DNA from: Ignavibacteria bacterium UBA6688 | GTDB taxonomy: Bacteria; Bacteroidota; Ignavibacteria; UBA10030 | Reading direction: 5' to 3' | Assembly: GCA_002454845.1 (NCBI GenBank) | Contig: DKJQ01000174.1 | Span: 1 to 21,619 of the forward strand | Length of the DNA: 21,619 bases | In this document: positions 6,736-14,960 of the stretch, one piece after another | How the letters are laid out: each line of letters begins with the position of its first letter | Position numbering within the stretch: position 1 is the stretch's first letter | Program-made: the position numbers and the translations under genes | The notes under the pieces: generated by a model | What the model was told of the DNA's origin: nothing | The model's input: the letters and a program-made list of their open reading frames with translations, nothing else | The model's database searches: none

Positions 6736-8481
6736 TTATTTCAGCAACATCAGCTTTCTGACAGAGCGATTATGATCCTGCTCCAGAACGGCAAGGTACA
6801 TTCCGCTCGTTACCCGTGTCAGGTCGATTCTGATCGTATACGCGCCCGCACTTTGGGTCTCGTTGTTCACCACCGTCGCAACAACCTGGCCAAGCACGTT
6901 GAATATCTTCAGATTGACAACACCTGATTGGCTCAACGTGTAGTTCAGATTGGTGCTCGGGTTGAACGGATTGGGATATGCCTCCGATAAAGTAAACTCG
7001 GTCGGAATCGCTCCCTCGGGTGTCTGCACACCGGTAACACCGCCGTTCGTGCCGTTGAACCAATAGAGATCGCCAACAGCTCTGCCGTCCGTGCCACCGG
7101 TTCGGAGCGCGGTGTTCGTATACTTCATATCCTGGGTTTCCGGAAGCGGCCATGGCGGGGTCCAGTTTGCAGCGGTCCCGACTTCGGTGAAGTTATACCC
7201 GTATGTTTCCGTGGTGCCGGTCCCTGTTCTTACAGCCTTGAACCAGTTCAGCAACCCGACGCCGTTGACATTACCCGCCCCCGCATTCAAAACGCCGGGG
7301 ATGGTTGCGCCGAAACCCGGGTCCACATTCAGGTTCCCGGTTTGCGTTAACAACGGCCATTTTGCCTTGTCCGTGAACATATTGGTGCTTTGGGCATTCA
7401 TAAAGAGCGGCGTGTAGATTGAATCGACATGAGCCGTGTCGTTCCAGGCAGTCCAGTAAGCGGTAAGAGCGGAGGGCCAGAAATACGCATTGTTCTTGAC
7501 TTCTATCTTTCTGAGCGCTTCGGCGGCAGGGTCTCCGGCGCCTGTGGATGCATGGCCAAGAAGATCGGCAGCCGTTGTCGAGTCGAGCGGCCCCATCGTG
7601 ATGATGGCAGGCCCGGTATTGGCAGTAAAGGAATCCCACCCGGCATACTCCGTCTTATTTTGCCCACCGGCAAAAGCGCCGTAGAAGATATTATCATTGA
7701 ATTTCGCGTTGACGACCCGGTCAAGGAAGAAGGGATTCTTGAACGTATAGATCACATTGTTATGCGAAAACTCATAATACTTGACAATCCCTCCGGTCGC
7801 GGCGGTAGCATAGCCGCTGACGCAGAGCATGGTGTTGTACTTGATCACCACCGAATCGGTTTTGAACGCGCCGATATAGTTCTCATTACGAAGAACTTCA
7901 CCGACATACCATTGGTTCGGTTGGGTTGTCATGTTCCTGAACTTGCAGTTCGTGATGATGAATTTATCCCAGTTGCCGCTGTAACCGATAGCAAATTGAG
8001 ACCATTGTTCAAAGACGACATTGTCGACTGCGAGCCGGATGCTATCTGCCGAAATTTGAATAGCCTGTCCCGCGCCATAGTTGACCGTATTATTCACGGC
8101 AATTCCGAGCAGGTAGAGATTCTTCAACGTGTACTGAGTTCCGTTTCCGGTGAACGTGAATAAGACGCCCGGCACCGACCCATCGCCCAGTACGTCCGGC
8201 TGGATGCAGGGGAGTTTTCCAGTCACAGGGTCGGGCACGCCAAGGATCGACACACTGGAGTTCAGCGTGATGGTTGCGTCGAAGATGTACGTCGTGTCTC
8301 GCGAGACGAGTTGATAGACATTGTGCGCCCTGGCGCCATTAGCAGTCGTGTCCTTCAGGATGACCTGATCCAGCGTAAGCCCGCTTGCGTACACCACGAG
8401 GGTCTGAGCCGGCAACTGACAAGGTACCAGGAGGAGTACTACGATCGCAGTAAGAAGAACTGCCGTATATACTTGTTTCAT
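6736..8481 (-). CDS. Secreted protein with T9SS C-terminal sorting domain, probable beta-helix
   Basis: A 581-residue exported protein. ATG at 8479-8481 has a strong AGGAGGG site 6 bases upstream and opens a clear signal peptide (MKQVYTAVLLTAIVVLLLV, cleavage near LPAQ). A longer frame back to 8556 uses GTG and lacks such a site. Residues about 60-330 are rich in short Asn/Ile/Val repeats such as IKYNTMLCVSG, FSHNNVIYTFKN and KFNDNIFYG, the look of a right-handed parallel beta-helix (pectin-lyase-like fold), though no catalytic residues can be named. The last ~88 residues are a type-A sorting domain: FTLSEAYPNPFNPST, then LKIFNVLGQ and KLMLLK. The product is expected on the cell surface or secreted. 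It follows the TonB receptor gene by 167 bp and may bind or process glycan for it. Function beyond export unknown. Confidence 0.82.
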   Translation of the reverse strand: MKQVYTAVLLTAIVVLLLVPCQLPAQTLVVYASGLTLDQVILKDTTANGARAHNVYQLVSRDTTYIFDATITLNSSVSILGVPDPVTGKLPCIQPDVLGDGSVPGVLFTFTGNGTQYTLKNLYLLGIAVNNTVNYGAGQAIQISADSIRLAVDNVVFEQWSQFAIGYSGNWDKFIITNCKFRNMTTQPNQWYVGEVLRNENYIGAFKTDSVVIKYNTMLCVSGYATAATGGIVKYYEFSHNNVIYTFKNPFFLDRVVNAKFNDNIFYGAFAGGQNKTEYAGWDSFTANTGPAIITMGPLDSTTAADLLGHASTGAGDPAAEALRKIEVKNNAYFWPSALTAYWTAWNDTAHVDSIYTPLFMNAQSTNMFTDKAKWPLLTQTGNLNVDPGFGATIPGVLNAGAGNVNGVGLLNWFKAVRTGTGTTETYGYNFTEVGTAANWTPPWPLPETQDMKYTNTALRTGGTDGRAVGDLYWFNGTNGGVTGVQTPEGAIPTEFTLSEAYPNPFNPSTNLNYTLSQSGVVNLKIFNVLGQVVATVVNNETQSAGAYTIRIDLTRVTSGMYLAVLEQDHNRSVRKLMLLK

Positions 8482-8648
8482 GATAACCCTCCTCTGGATA
8501 TGAAATTGAATTATGGTTTTACCGCTGTAACACGTATCGCAGACTCCGCCGGCCACCTCCTTTCCTTGACGATCATCCTGTGATGAAGTTTATGTTGACG
8601 GATAGCTCTTGTTCCGTGACTCGCATCAAATTTCGTTCTTGGCTGAAA

Positions 8649-11582
8649 TCAGAATTGCCACCGTAGCCCCAGATCCGCTGTTAAGCCATACGATTGTTCA
8701 GATTGTGGAAAGCCCGAACCCTGAATGACACTGATATCATTTGCCCCGCCGAAATTATAGAGGTCCCCGTACAACTGGATTCCAAACCACGGCAATTTTT
8801 GTTTGATGGCGATATCCCAGCGGCGGTACGCCGACGTATTGGTGCGCAATTGCGGCCAGTAGTTCGGTCCGGTAAAGATATTTGCCTGATACAGCATCGA
8901 GACCCGGATGGAGAAATCCAGATAATCGTACCCAATAGAAAGGTTGACGATATTGTTCGGTTGGTAGAGCAGCCGGTCCGTGAACGATGTGTCCACGTAT
9001 TCGATCACGCGCCCGACTCTTCGGGAATCGGTGTACGGATACCGCGCTTCAGAAAATACATGCGTATAATTCACGTTGAGCACGAATCCATCAAAGGGCC
9101 GGGGTAGATACCAGAAATGCGTCTGCCAATCGAATTCCAGCCCCCAGTTGTCGATCCGATAGGGATTGTTGACAAACGTCGCAACGTTATATGTTCCCGT
9201 GGGGGTCGTAGCCCCCAGCCCGGGCGGGTAGTACGGCAAAGCATTGGCGCCGGAGACGTAGAACGTCCAGGGATAGATGAGATCATCGATTTGCTTCAGG
9301 AACCCGCCCACCGTAAACAGCCCAACTTCGTTACTATAGAAGGAACAATACGCGTCATAATTCGTGGAGCGCGACGGGACCAGGCGGTAGTTGTTCCATC
9401 CGATCGATCCGCCGGTCGCAATGTCAATTCTCGGGATGATGGCATTGTAATCCGGGTAGGCAAGCGTCTTGGTGTACGAAAGACGCAAGTCGAACCAGGA
9501 CAGAGGCTTGTAGCGCAGCGACACATTGGGCAGCCAATAGGCATGACTGACCGTGAGGGTCGTGTCATAGTGAAAATAAGGTCCCCCAACCCCCGACGCT
9601 GTATTTTGCAGACCGCGGGGCGCTGTGTACGTTGTGCGAAGGTCCTGATACCGGACACCGGAGATGAGTGTTATTTCCGGCCCGATGTTGAGCGTCGCCA
9701 TGAAGTAGAATGCGCTTTGGTCCTCAAACCCGGAATAGTTGTTGGTCGTCGAATTGAACCGGTCGATGAAATACGAAATGTCATTCCGCTGGGCAAGCAG
9801 ATCAGCTTTGCTTTTCACAAAGCTCACCATCTCCGACAGCATGGCGAAATTCAGCGGCACCCCCATCCGATAATCGCCGTTAAGAAATTCCCCGTAGCTG
9901 AACGCCGGGTCGATGAACGGTACAATCGGTATGCTCGTCGTATTCACATACTGAGCCGTTGAAGCGAAATGAGATGCAATCAAGCTATCGACAAAGGTCG
10001 CGCTTTGAAGGCCCAAACCCTGTCCCCCGGACTGGTGGTAGTCGTTCGATCGTTTCTGATAACGATACTTCCCTCCGAATTTGAGGGCCGAGCTGATGAC
10101 ATTCGAAAGAGGTACGTTCGCCGTCAGGTCCAACGATGCCGTGAGCGCGCGCTCTCTGGAAAAGCCGCTCCGGTGCACAAGAGAAGCGAGATAGGTCGCG
10201 TTGACATCGTTATTGGCCGCCACGGGAATGGAACGGGGATTCAAGTTTGCCATATTGAGAAACTGGCTAAGACCTGCCGACGCTTGCTGGAACGTAACCG
10301 TCCAATCGAAGGGACTTTTCGTCTCGGAGTACGTGTGCGAGAGGCCCAGATGTGCGCGAACGAGAGGCAATGGATGTTCAACTTCAAGAGCGTTCGTAAT
10401 CGTGTTTGACGTGCTTTTTGAATGCGATAACGAATAATTGTGGAGGTTGGTCTGAATATTGTACGCCTCCGCCCTGTTTTGGCCCGTGGTTGCTCCGGAA
10501 CTGAAGAAATTCATCAGACCGATTTTCCCTTCGGGCAGCTTGTAATCTACCACGAGGGTTCCGTTGCCTCGCACTCGATCCCTGGGAATATGATTGAGGT
10601 TCAAGAGTCTGGTGATGTATTCGGTTGTACTGCTTCCCTGATGATCATACGTCGCCCCCAATTCATTGGAAGTCAGGTTCCGTCTTTCCAGATCAGCCTG
10701 AACGAAGACACCCAAAAGGCCGTCAAAAAATCGGCCGTCACCGCTCGCAACATACTTGTAGTTGTTATACACGTTGTGGGCATTGGCGAGGCCGTTGAAA
10801 CCACCCTGGGCAAGAAGGCTGAATCCGAGCCCCTCTCTCTCGCCTTTTGCCCCCCGCATCTTGAAATTGACCGTTCCGCCCAACACGTCAGCATCCTGAT
10901 CCGGGGTTACAGTTTTCGTGACTTCAATGCCCTCCAGCATATACGGCGAGATCATGCTGAGGTCGGCGCTCCGGTCGTTGGAATTGGAAGTCGCCATCCG
11001 AACACCATTGACCAGAATCACGTTATACTTTGGCTGCAGGCCGCGGATGACGACCTGTGACCCTTCTCCGCCGCTCCTGAGTATAGAGACACCCGGGAGC
11101 CTCCCTACTGCTTCAGCGGCGTTTGCATCCGGCAACTCCTGTATCCGTGCGGAGGAAACCACGCTCACGATCCGCTCGGATGCCAGTTGCTCATTGATCG
11201 CCTGATGCTGACCCCGCGCTTGCGCCGTCACAACGACGTCTTCACCTTCGAGTGTAACCGGTCCAAGCTTAAAATCTTTCGTCACGCCGGGCTCCTCCCT
11301 CACTTCCAGCGGCACAGTGATCGTCTTGTAGCCGATATACGAAACGCGCAACATATACGACCCCGCCGGTACATCGCGAATGATATATTTGCCGTTCATG
11401 TCTGTAGCAGCGCCCCGGCCCGTCCCTACGATAATGATGTTGGCGGAAAGCAGCGGCTCATCGGTTTGAGCATCTCTTACTGACCCACTGATCGTAGGAT
11501 TTGCTTGTCCCCGGGCCTGCTCGCCCGGGAGAAGGGAAATGAGGATGAACGCCAATACCACAAAACTGATTCTGTCGCGCAT
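8649..11582 (-). CDS. TonB-dependent outer-membrane receptor
   Basis: 977 residues. Signal peptide 1-25; a carboxypeptidase-regulatory-like beta-sandwich about 29-108 (ISGSVRDAQTDEPL, NGKYIIRDVPAG, VSYIGYKT); a TonB-box-like EDVVVTAQ at 114-121; a plug domain about 130-245 with ELPDANAAEAVGRLPGVS and VVIRGLQPKYNVILVNG; then a long beta-barrel ending in LRWQF with the terminal Phe expected for outer-membrane insertion. It resembles the larger glycan-type receptors with a DANAAEAVGR plug more than classic SusC, and no SusD gene follows. It would take up an oligosaccharide or other large solute using TonB energy. Start ATG is preceded by GAGGA 7-8 bases upstream. It follows the ROK gene by 73 bp, so ROK control or co-transcription is likely. 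Substrate unknown; amino-sugar glycan is inferred from neighbours. Confidence 0.92.
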   Translation of the reverse strand: MRDRISFVVLAFILISLLPGEQARGQANPTISGSVRDAQTDEPLLSANIIIVGTGRGAATDMNGKYIIRDVPAGSYMLRVSYIGYKTITVPLEVREEPGVTKDFKLGPVTLEGEDVVVTAQARGQHQAINEQLASERIVSVVSSARIQELPDANAAEAVGRLPGVSILRSGGEGSQVVIRGLQPKYNVILVNGVRMATSNSNDRSADLSMISPYMLEGIEVTKTVTPDQDADVLGGTVNFKMRGAKGEREGLGFSLLAQGGFNGLANAHNVYNNYKYVASGDGRFFDGLLGVFVQADLERRNLTSNELGATYDHQGSSTTEYITRLLNLNHIPRDRVRGNGTLVVDYKLPEGKIGLMNFFSSGATTGQNRAEAYNIQTNLHNYSLSHSKSTSNTITNALEVEHPLPLVRAHLGLSHTYSETKSPFDWTVTFQQASAGLSQFLNMANLNPRSIPVAANNDVNATYLASLVHRSGFSRERALTASLDLTANVPLSNVISSALKFGGKYRYQKRSNDYHQSGGQGLGLQSATFVDSLIASHFASTAQYVNTTSIPIVPFIDPAFSYGEFLNGDYRMGVPLNFAMLSEMVSFVKSKADLLAQRNDISYFIDRFNSTTNNYSGFEDQSAFYFMATLNIGPEITLISGVRYQDLRTTYTAPRGLQNTASGVGGPYFHYDTTLTVSHAYWLPNVSLRYKPLSWFDLRLSYTKTLAYPDYNAIIPRIDIATGGSIGWNNYRLVPSRSTNYDAYCSFYSNEVGLFTVGGFLKQIDDLIYPWTFYVSGANALPYYPPGLGATTPTGTYNVATFVNNPYRIDNWGLEFDWQTHFWYLPRPFDGFVLNVNYTHVFSEARYPYTDSRRVGRVIEYVDTSFTDRLLYQPNNIVNLSIGYDYLDFSIRVSMLYQANIFTGPNYWPQLRTNTSAYRRWDIAIKQKLPWFGIQLYGDLYNFGGANDISVIQGSGFPQSEQSYGLTADLGLRWQF

Positions 11583-11655
11583 ATGGTCCTCATGAATGAT
11601 CCTTATGTACTCGCGGCCACAACATCATCTTCCCTGCAAGTATTCCCGGGAGGTC

Positions 11656-12873
11656 TCAGAGTGAAATACTGAAGTCTTCAAAAATTCTTCGAATCGACAA
11701 CGCAGCGGCACCCAGAAGCGGCGGACTATCCGGGAGTGATGTTGGCAGTATGGCTGTTGTTCGCTTTCGGGCAAATGTCCCACGGCCCCAGGCAGCATCG
11801 TTAATATCTTCGCTCACCAAATCCCAAATCTGTGTAATGGCCCCTCCGACAACGACCATCTCGGGATCCAGGATTCGTATCATGTCCCCGATGCCAACGC
11901 CAATATGCTGACCCCAAAGATGAATCGCATGAAGTGCGTGGACGTCTCCCCCGCGCGCAGCACCAAATACATCTGACAAGGTTAAGGCAGCCTGGGAAGC
12001 TGGCGATGATTGCTTCTTCTCCGCATACCAGCGAACCGGTACACGCTCCGATGCGTACAGCTCCCAACAACCCGCATTCCCGCAGGGGCATGGTTCGCCT
12101 CCCTCCACAACCGTCATATGCCCCACCTCCCCTGCTGCATGCGTGTTGCCGGCGATGATCTTGCCGTGGATCGCAATGCCTGCACCGATGCCCGCTCCAA
12201 GGAGGAGAAAGATTAAATTCGGGCTTGCTGTATTCCGGGTACCCAAGAGTACTTCGGCCAACGCCGAGGCTTTCGCATCGTTCTCCACAGTTATCGGATC
12301 GTTGTCGGAAATATGTTCGCGAATCTTCGCGCCGAGGTCGACGTCGTTCCATTGAAGATTCGCTGCATGAATCACCCTGGAGTGCGTTGAATCGACAATC
12401 CCGGCAACGCTCACACCAATTCCGTGAAACCGGTGAGGTCCCAGCGTCGATCGCAACGCATTCAGTCTCCCGATGCACTGCGGGATGAGGGTATCCGGGG
12501 AGACTGCTTTCGTGAAAATTTCATCGCGCGCTTTGATCGTGCCATCCATGTCGACTACTGCAACACGCGTGCAGGGCGCATCCAGCGAAATCGCTCCGAC
12601 AAAGTGCTTACCATGCTTGAGGCTGAGGTCTAAAGGATTACGGCCAATGCCGCCGCCGCGATCGGGCGCCTCGACGAGCAGGTCCTCATTCAGTAGGCTC
12701 GAGACGATGATCGAAACCGTGCTCTTGTTCAACCGAGTCATCTTAGAGATCTCCGCTCGGGAAATTGGCTGGTGCTTTCGCACGGTGTTGAGGATGATCG
12801 AGCGATTAATGTCGCGCCCTACCTTTGAGTTGATCCGGGTGATCCGCTTCTGCTTGAGTTTCTCAGTGTGCAT
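11656..12873 (-). CDS. ROK-family transcriptional regulator (NagC/Mlc/XylR type)
   Basis: 405 residues. N-terminal winged helix about 20-70 (ISRAEISKMTRLNKSTVSIIVSSL), then a ROK sugar-kinase-like domain. Visible ROK features are VAVVDMDG (105-112), VENDAKASALAE with D199 at the catalytic-base position, LLLGAGIGAGI, and the zinc site GHMTVVEGG plus CPCGNAGCWE (H252, C262, C264, C269). The helix-turn-helix marks it as a repressor or activator rather than a plain kinase; NagC, which senses GlcNAc-6-phosphate, is a relevant relative. It lies upstream of the receptor and divergent from nagZ, the position expected of the locus regulator. The -10 box of a strong promoter at 13003-13031 sits within an inverted repeat at 12980-13006, suggesting autoregulation. 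The ribosome binding site before ATG at 12871-12873 is weak. Effector sugar unknown. Confidence 0.9.
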   Translation of the reverse strand: MHTEKLKQKRITRINSKVGRDINRSIILNTVRKHQPISRAEISKMTRLNKSTVSIIVSSLLNEDLLVEAPDRGGGIGRNPLDLSLKHGKHFVGAISLDAPCTRVAVVDMDGTIKARDEIFTKAVSPDTLIPQCIGRLNALRSTLGPHRFHGIGVSVAGIVDSTHSRVIHAANLQWNDVDLGAKIREHISDNDPITVENDAKASALAEVLLGTRNTASPNLIFLLLGAGIGAGIAIHGKIIAGNTHAAGEVGHMTVVEGGEPCPCGNAGCWELYASERVPVRWYAEKKQSSPASQAALTLSDVFGAARGGDVHALHAIHLWGQHIGVGIGDMIRILDPEMVVVGGAITQIWDLVSEDINDAAWGRGTFARKRTTAILPTSLPDSPPLLGAAALSIRRIFEDFSISL

Positions 12874-12930
12874 GTTGAGTTTTTCGTGGGTTACTGGTTA
12901 GTTCATTGAAACAACTTATTGGTGACAAAC

Positions 12931-12960
12931 TTGACAAACAGCGACAAATAGTGATTTAAT
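12931..12960 (+). promoter_or_regulatory. Possible plus-strand promoter toward nagZ
   Basis: TTGACA (12931-12936), an 18-base spacer, and TTTAAT (12955-12960), one mismatch from TATAAT. A transcript from here would start near 12967, cross the inverted repeat and meet the hairpin at 13076-13101. AT-rich DNA yields such boxes by chance, so confidence is limited. Confidence 0.4.
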
Positions 12961-12979
12961 TGCTCAAAACATGTATATT

Positions 12980-13006
12980 TAGTTAGTTGTGTAAACAGAC
13001 TAACTA
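12980..13006. promoter_or_regulatory. Candidate ROK operator: 8+8-bp inverted repeat
   Basis: TAGTTAGT (12980-12987) is the exact reverse complement of ACTAACTA (12999-13006), with an 11-base centre. It includes part of the -10 box at 13003-13008 and the expected start site of the minus-strand promoter, the classic place for a repressor site. The centre contains GTGTAAACAG, whose complement CTGTTTACAC recurs nearly unchanged at 13104-13113. Confidence 0.6.
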
Positions 13007-13031
13007 TAGATATTTTTTCTTTTCCTGTCAA
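13003..13031 (-). promoter_or_regulatory. Near-consensus sigma-70-type promoter for the ROK gene
   Basis: Read on the minus strand: TTGACA (13031-13026), a 17-base spacer, TATAGT (13008-13003). This matches 11 of 12 consensus bases at ideal spacing. Transcription would start near 12996 and give a leader of about 120 bases before the ROK start codon. Many Bacteroidota use a different promoter consensus, so use in this host is an inference. Confidence 0.6.
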
Positions 13032-13075
13032 GTTAATTTTTCATGCCCACTTCTGACAATTGGTTAGGGACACAA

Positions 13076-13101
13076 AAAAGGCCTCGTAGACGAGGCCTTT
13101 T
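13076..13101. terminator. Strong terminator-like hairpin between divergent genes
   Basis: AAAAGGCCTCG and CGAGGCCTTTT form a perfect 11-bp stem around a four-base TAGA loop. There is a four-base T-run on the plus side and six on the minus side, so it could work both ways. No annotated gene ends here: both flanking genes are transcribed away from the region. It fits the end of a small RNA or an attenuator in the nagZ leader. Confidence 0.75.
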
Positions 13102-13115
13102 GAGTGTTTACACTC
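13102..13115. promoter_or_regulatory. Palindrome GAGTGT-TT-ACACTC, possible operator
   Basis: Two perfectly complementary 6-base arms around TT, directly abutting the terminator hairpin and about 100 bp before nagZ. It shares TGTTTACAC with the centre of the inverted repeat at 12980-13006, which suggests a common binding protein. Confidence 0.4.
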
Positions 13116-13216
13116 CGTATATCTCCTTATCTTGGGAATACAAAACCTGGGGCCAGATAAAGAATCGACCCCCCCATCGAACTTCATTCCCTCCCACACT
13201 CCATGAAATGTAAGGC

Positions 13217-14896
13217 ATGAAACAACTCTCTCTTGCCCTCCTCGTCGTTACCTGCTCGATCGCCAAAAGCCAACTCCTCCCCCCGGACAACCGATGGGTG
13301 GAACAAACATTGAGCAGCATGACGCTTGAAGAAAAAATCGGTCAGTTGTTCATGCCGGTCCACACAACGATGGATCGCACCAGCGCATGGGTCCGTACCC
13401 ATCATATCGGGGGCATCTGGTTTTCCCGGGTCGAAGCAAAGGCCATCGCTGCCGAGCTCAATACGCTTCAGGAGATCTCCAAAGTTCCACTGCTGGTGAG
13501 CGTCGATTTTGAAAAAGGAGCCGGGACGTATGTTGACGGCGCGACGGACTTTCCCATCAACATGGCCCTCGGGGCCTCAAGGAATCACGAACTCGTCTAC
13601 CAGGCTGCCGCAGTCACTGCGAAGGAGGCGCGCGCTCTGGGCGTGCACGTGAACTTTGCTCCCGTCATGGATGTCAATAATAACCCGAAGAACCCGGTCA
13701 TCAACACGCGATCGTACGGTGAGGATCCGAACCTTGTGGCGAAACTAGCGCAAGCGGCAATCCGAGGATATCAGGATCATGGATTACTTGCGACCGGTAA
13801 ACACTTCCCCGGTCACGGGAATACGGAAACCGACTCCCATGCCCACCTCGGCGTTGTTTCGGGCAATCGGCAGGAATTCGAGTCTGTTGAGTTGCTGCCA
13901 TACAAGGAGGTCCTCAAGCGCACAAGACCCTCAGCCATCATGACGGCACATCTCTGGATCAAGGCCCTCGACCGGGATACCATCCCGGCGACCCTCTCCT
14001 CGAACGTGATGAACGGGCTGTTGCGCCAACGGCTGAACTTTGATGGGGTTATCTATACAGACGCGATGGTGATGGGAGGAATTACAACGCGCTACCCGTT
14101 CGATGTTGCGACTGTCAAGGCTATTCAAGCCGGCTGCGACGTCATCCTCTTCCCCGGAGACCTCGAGCGGGGGATCATCGCGATCGGGAACGCAATTGCG
14201 AAGGGGGACCTGTCAATACAACGCATCGATGAATCGGTACGGAGAATCCTCCGCAGTAAGACTCAGGTCGGCCTTCACCGACAAAGGACCGTCGAGATAT
14301 CAAGGATCGACTCGTCGGTTGGAACTTCGGAGCATTATGCGGTTGCCAAACGCGTGGCCGCCGCATGTCTGACTCTCGTTCAGGACAAGCAGAGCCTTAT
14401 CCCCGTCGCCCCATCAAACAGGATCCTGGTCCTCACCATGAGCAATAAAGAAGGAAACTCCATTGTTTCCCGAGGACTGGTTTCGTTCCCGGAGGAGGTG
14501 CGGAAACAAACAACGCACCTCTCCGAGTTGCGCCTCTCTGATTCCTTGAACGCAGAGGAAAGCGCGAAGGCGATCTCCCTTGCGCGGGAAGCGGATATCG
14601 TCCTTGTCGCAGCGTACATCAAGATCGTTCTGAATAGCGGCACGGTCGAATTACCTGCAACCCACACTTCCTTTATCGAACGGCTCGTGGCGGTGAACCC
14701 GAACGTGGTTCTGATCTCCTTCGGCAATCCGTACATCGGGGCTTCAGTGCCTTCCGTACCGACCATCATCTGCGCTTATGACAATGCAAGGGCACTGCAG
14801 GAAACCATGGCGGAAGCCCTGTACGGCAAAATTCCATTCAGGGGGAAGCTCCCTGTGACAGTCGGGGGTGGGATGAAGTATGGGGATGGGTTATAA
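13217..14896 (+). CDS. nagZ: GH3 beta-N-acetylglucosaminidase, NagZ type, exported
   Basis: 559 residues. Signal peptide about 1-19 (MKQLSLALLVVTCSIAKSQ) places it in the periplasm, or on the surface, unlike cytoplasmic E. coli NagZ. GH3 barrel about 30-350: MTLEEKIGQLFMP (35-47), VSVDFEKGAG, FAPVMDVNNNP, RSYGEDP and KHFPGHGNTETDSHAHLG (195-212), whose D206-H208 pair is the NagZ-specific acid/base dyad, and YTDAM with the nucleophile D282. A C-terminal Rossmann-like domain about 370-555 gives the two-domain form seen in Bacillus-type NagZ. It removes GlcNAc from the non-reducing end of peptidoglycan fragments. It is transcribed away from the ROK gene and converges on the NamZ-type gene, whose product attacks the complementary MurNAc end. 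The ribosome binding site is weak (TAAGG one base before ATG); the signal peptide decides the start. Confidence 0.88.
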   Translation: MKQLSLALLVVTCSIAKSQLLPPDNRWVEQTLSSMTLEEKIGQLFMPVHTTMDRTSAWVRTHHIGGIWFSRVEAKAIAAELNTLQEISKVPLLVSVDFEKGAGTYVDGATDFPINMALGASRNHELVYQAAAVTAKEARALGVHVNFAPVMDVNNNPKNPVINTRSYGEDPNLVAKLAQAAIRGYQDHGLLATGKHFPGHGNTETDSHAHLGVVSGNRQEFESVELLPYKEVLKRTRPSAIMTAHLWIKALDRDTIPATLSSNVMNGLLRQRLNFDGVIYTDAMVMGGITTRYPFDVATVKAIQAGCDVILFPGDLERGIIAIGNAIAKGDLSIQRIDESVRRILRSKTQVGLHRQRTVEISRIDSSVGTSEHYAVAKRVAAACLTLVQDKQSLIPVAPSNRILVLTMSNKEGNSIVSRGLVSFPEEVRKQTTHLSELRLSDSLNAEESAKAISLAREADIVLVAAYIKIVLNSGTVELPATHTSFIERLVAVNPNVVLISFGNPYIGASVPSVPTIICAYDNARALQETMAEALYGKIPFRGKLPVTVGGGMKYGDGL

Positions 14897-14903
14897 ACGC
14901 GGT

Positions 14904-14953
14904 AAGATCTGACAGGTTTCGTACCGAATGCTCAGGGAAACCTGTCAGATCTT
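14904..14953. repeat. 17-bp perfect inverted repeat between convergent nagZ and namZ
   Basis: Arms at 14904-14920 (beginning AAGATCTGACAGG) and 14937-14953 are exact reverse complements around a 16-base loop. It begins 8 bp after the nagZ stop and ends 7 bp before the namZ stop, so it may serve as a bidirectional terminator. Neither side has a proper T-tract, though. The ATCTGACAGGTTT arm looks like a dispersed palindromic intergenic element. Confidence 0.8.
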
Positions 14954-14960
14954 GCTTGTT

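Larger units (their letters stand above)
12874..13216. other. Divergent intergenic control region between ROK gene and nagZ
   Basis: 343 bp, AT-rich in its left half compared with the surrounding genes. It holds a strong minus-strand promoter, an inverted repeat over its -10 box, a possible plus-strand promoter, a terminator hairpin at 13076-13101 and a 14-bp palindrome at 13102-13115. Three GACAAA words at 12924, 12933 and 12943 lie at 9-10-bp spacing. I found no believable small gene; an ATG at 13203 opens only five codons and overlaps the nagZ start as ATGA. Confidence 0.8.

Noticed and set aside
8544..8565. Perfect AAGGAGGTG ribosome-binding-type sequence upstream of the T9SS-exported protein
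   Set aside because: The only following starts give either a GTG with no spacing (the long frame to 8556) or a four-codon GTG frame. The true start at 8481 has its own AGGAGGG, so this is probably chance.
9117..9962. Plus-strand open frame (281 codons) inside the TonB receptor gene
   Set aside because: Antisense to the beta-barrel coding region. Composition is rich in Arg, Val and Ile with no domain or ribosome binding site.
12924..12948. Three GACAAA words at 9-10-bp spacing, considered as a CRISPR-like or iteron array
   Set aside because: Units are six bases with no spacers and only three copies, so it is neither CRISPR nor a convincing iteron set. Kept only as a note in the control region.
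13102..13133. TTTACA-15-TATCTT as a nagZ promoter
   Set aside because: The spacer is too short at 15 bases and both boxes deviate from consensus. Not strong enough to annotate.
13203..13220. Five-codon leader frame (MKCKA) overlapping the nagZ start as ATGA
   Set aside because: No ribosome binding site precedes it and the peptide has no stalling-type content. Translational coupling is possible but not supported.
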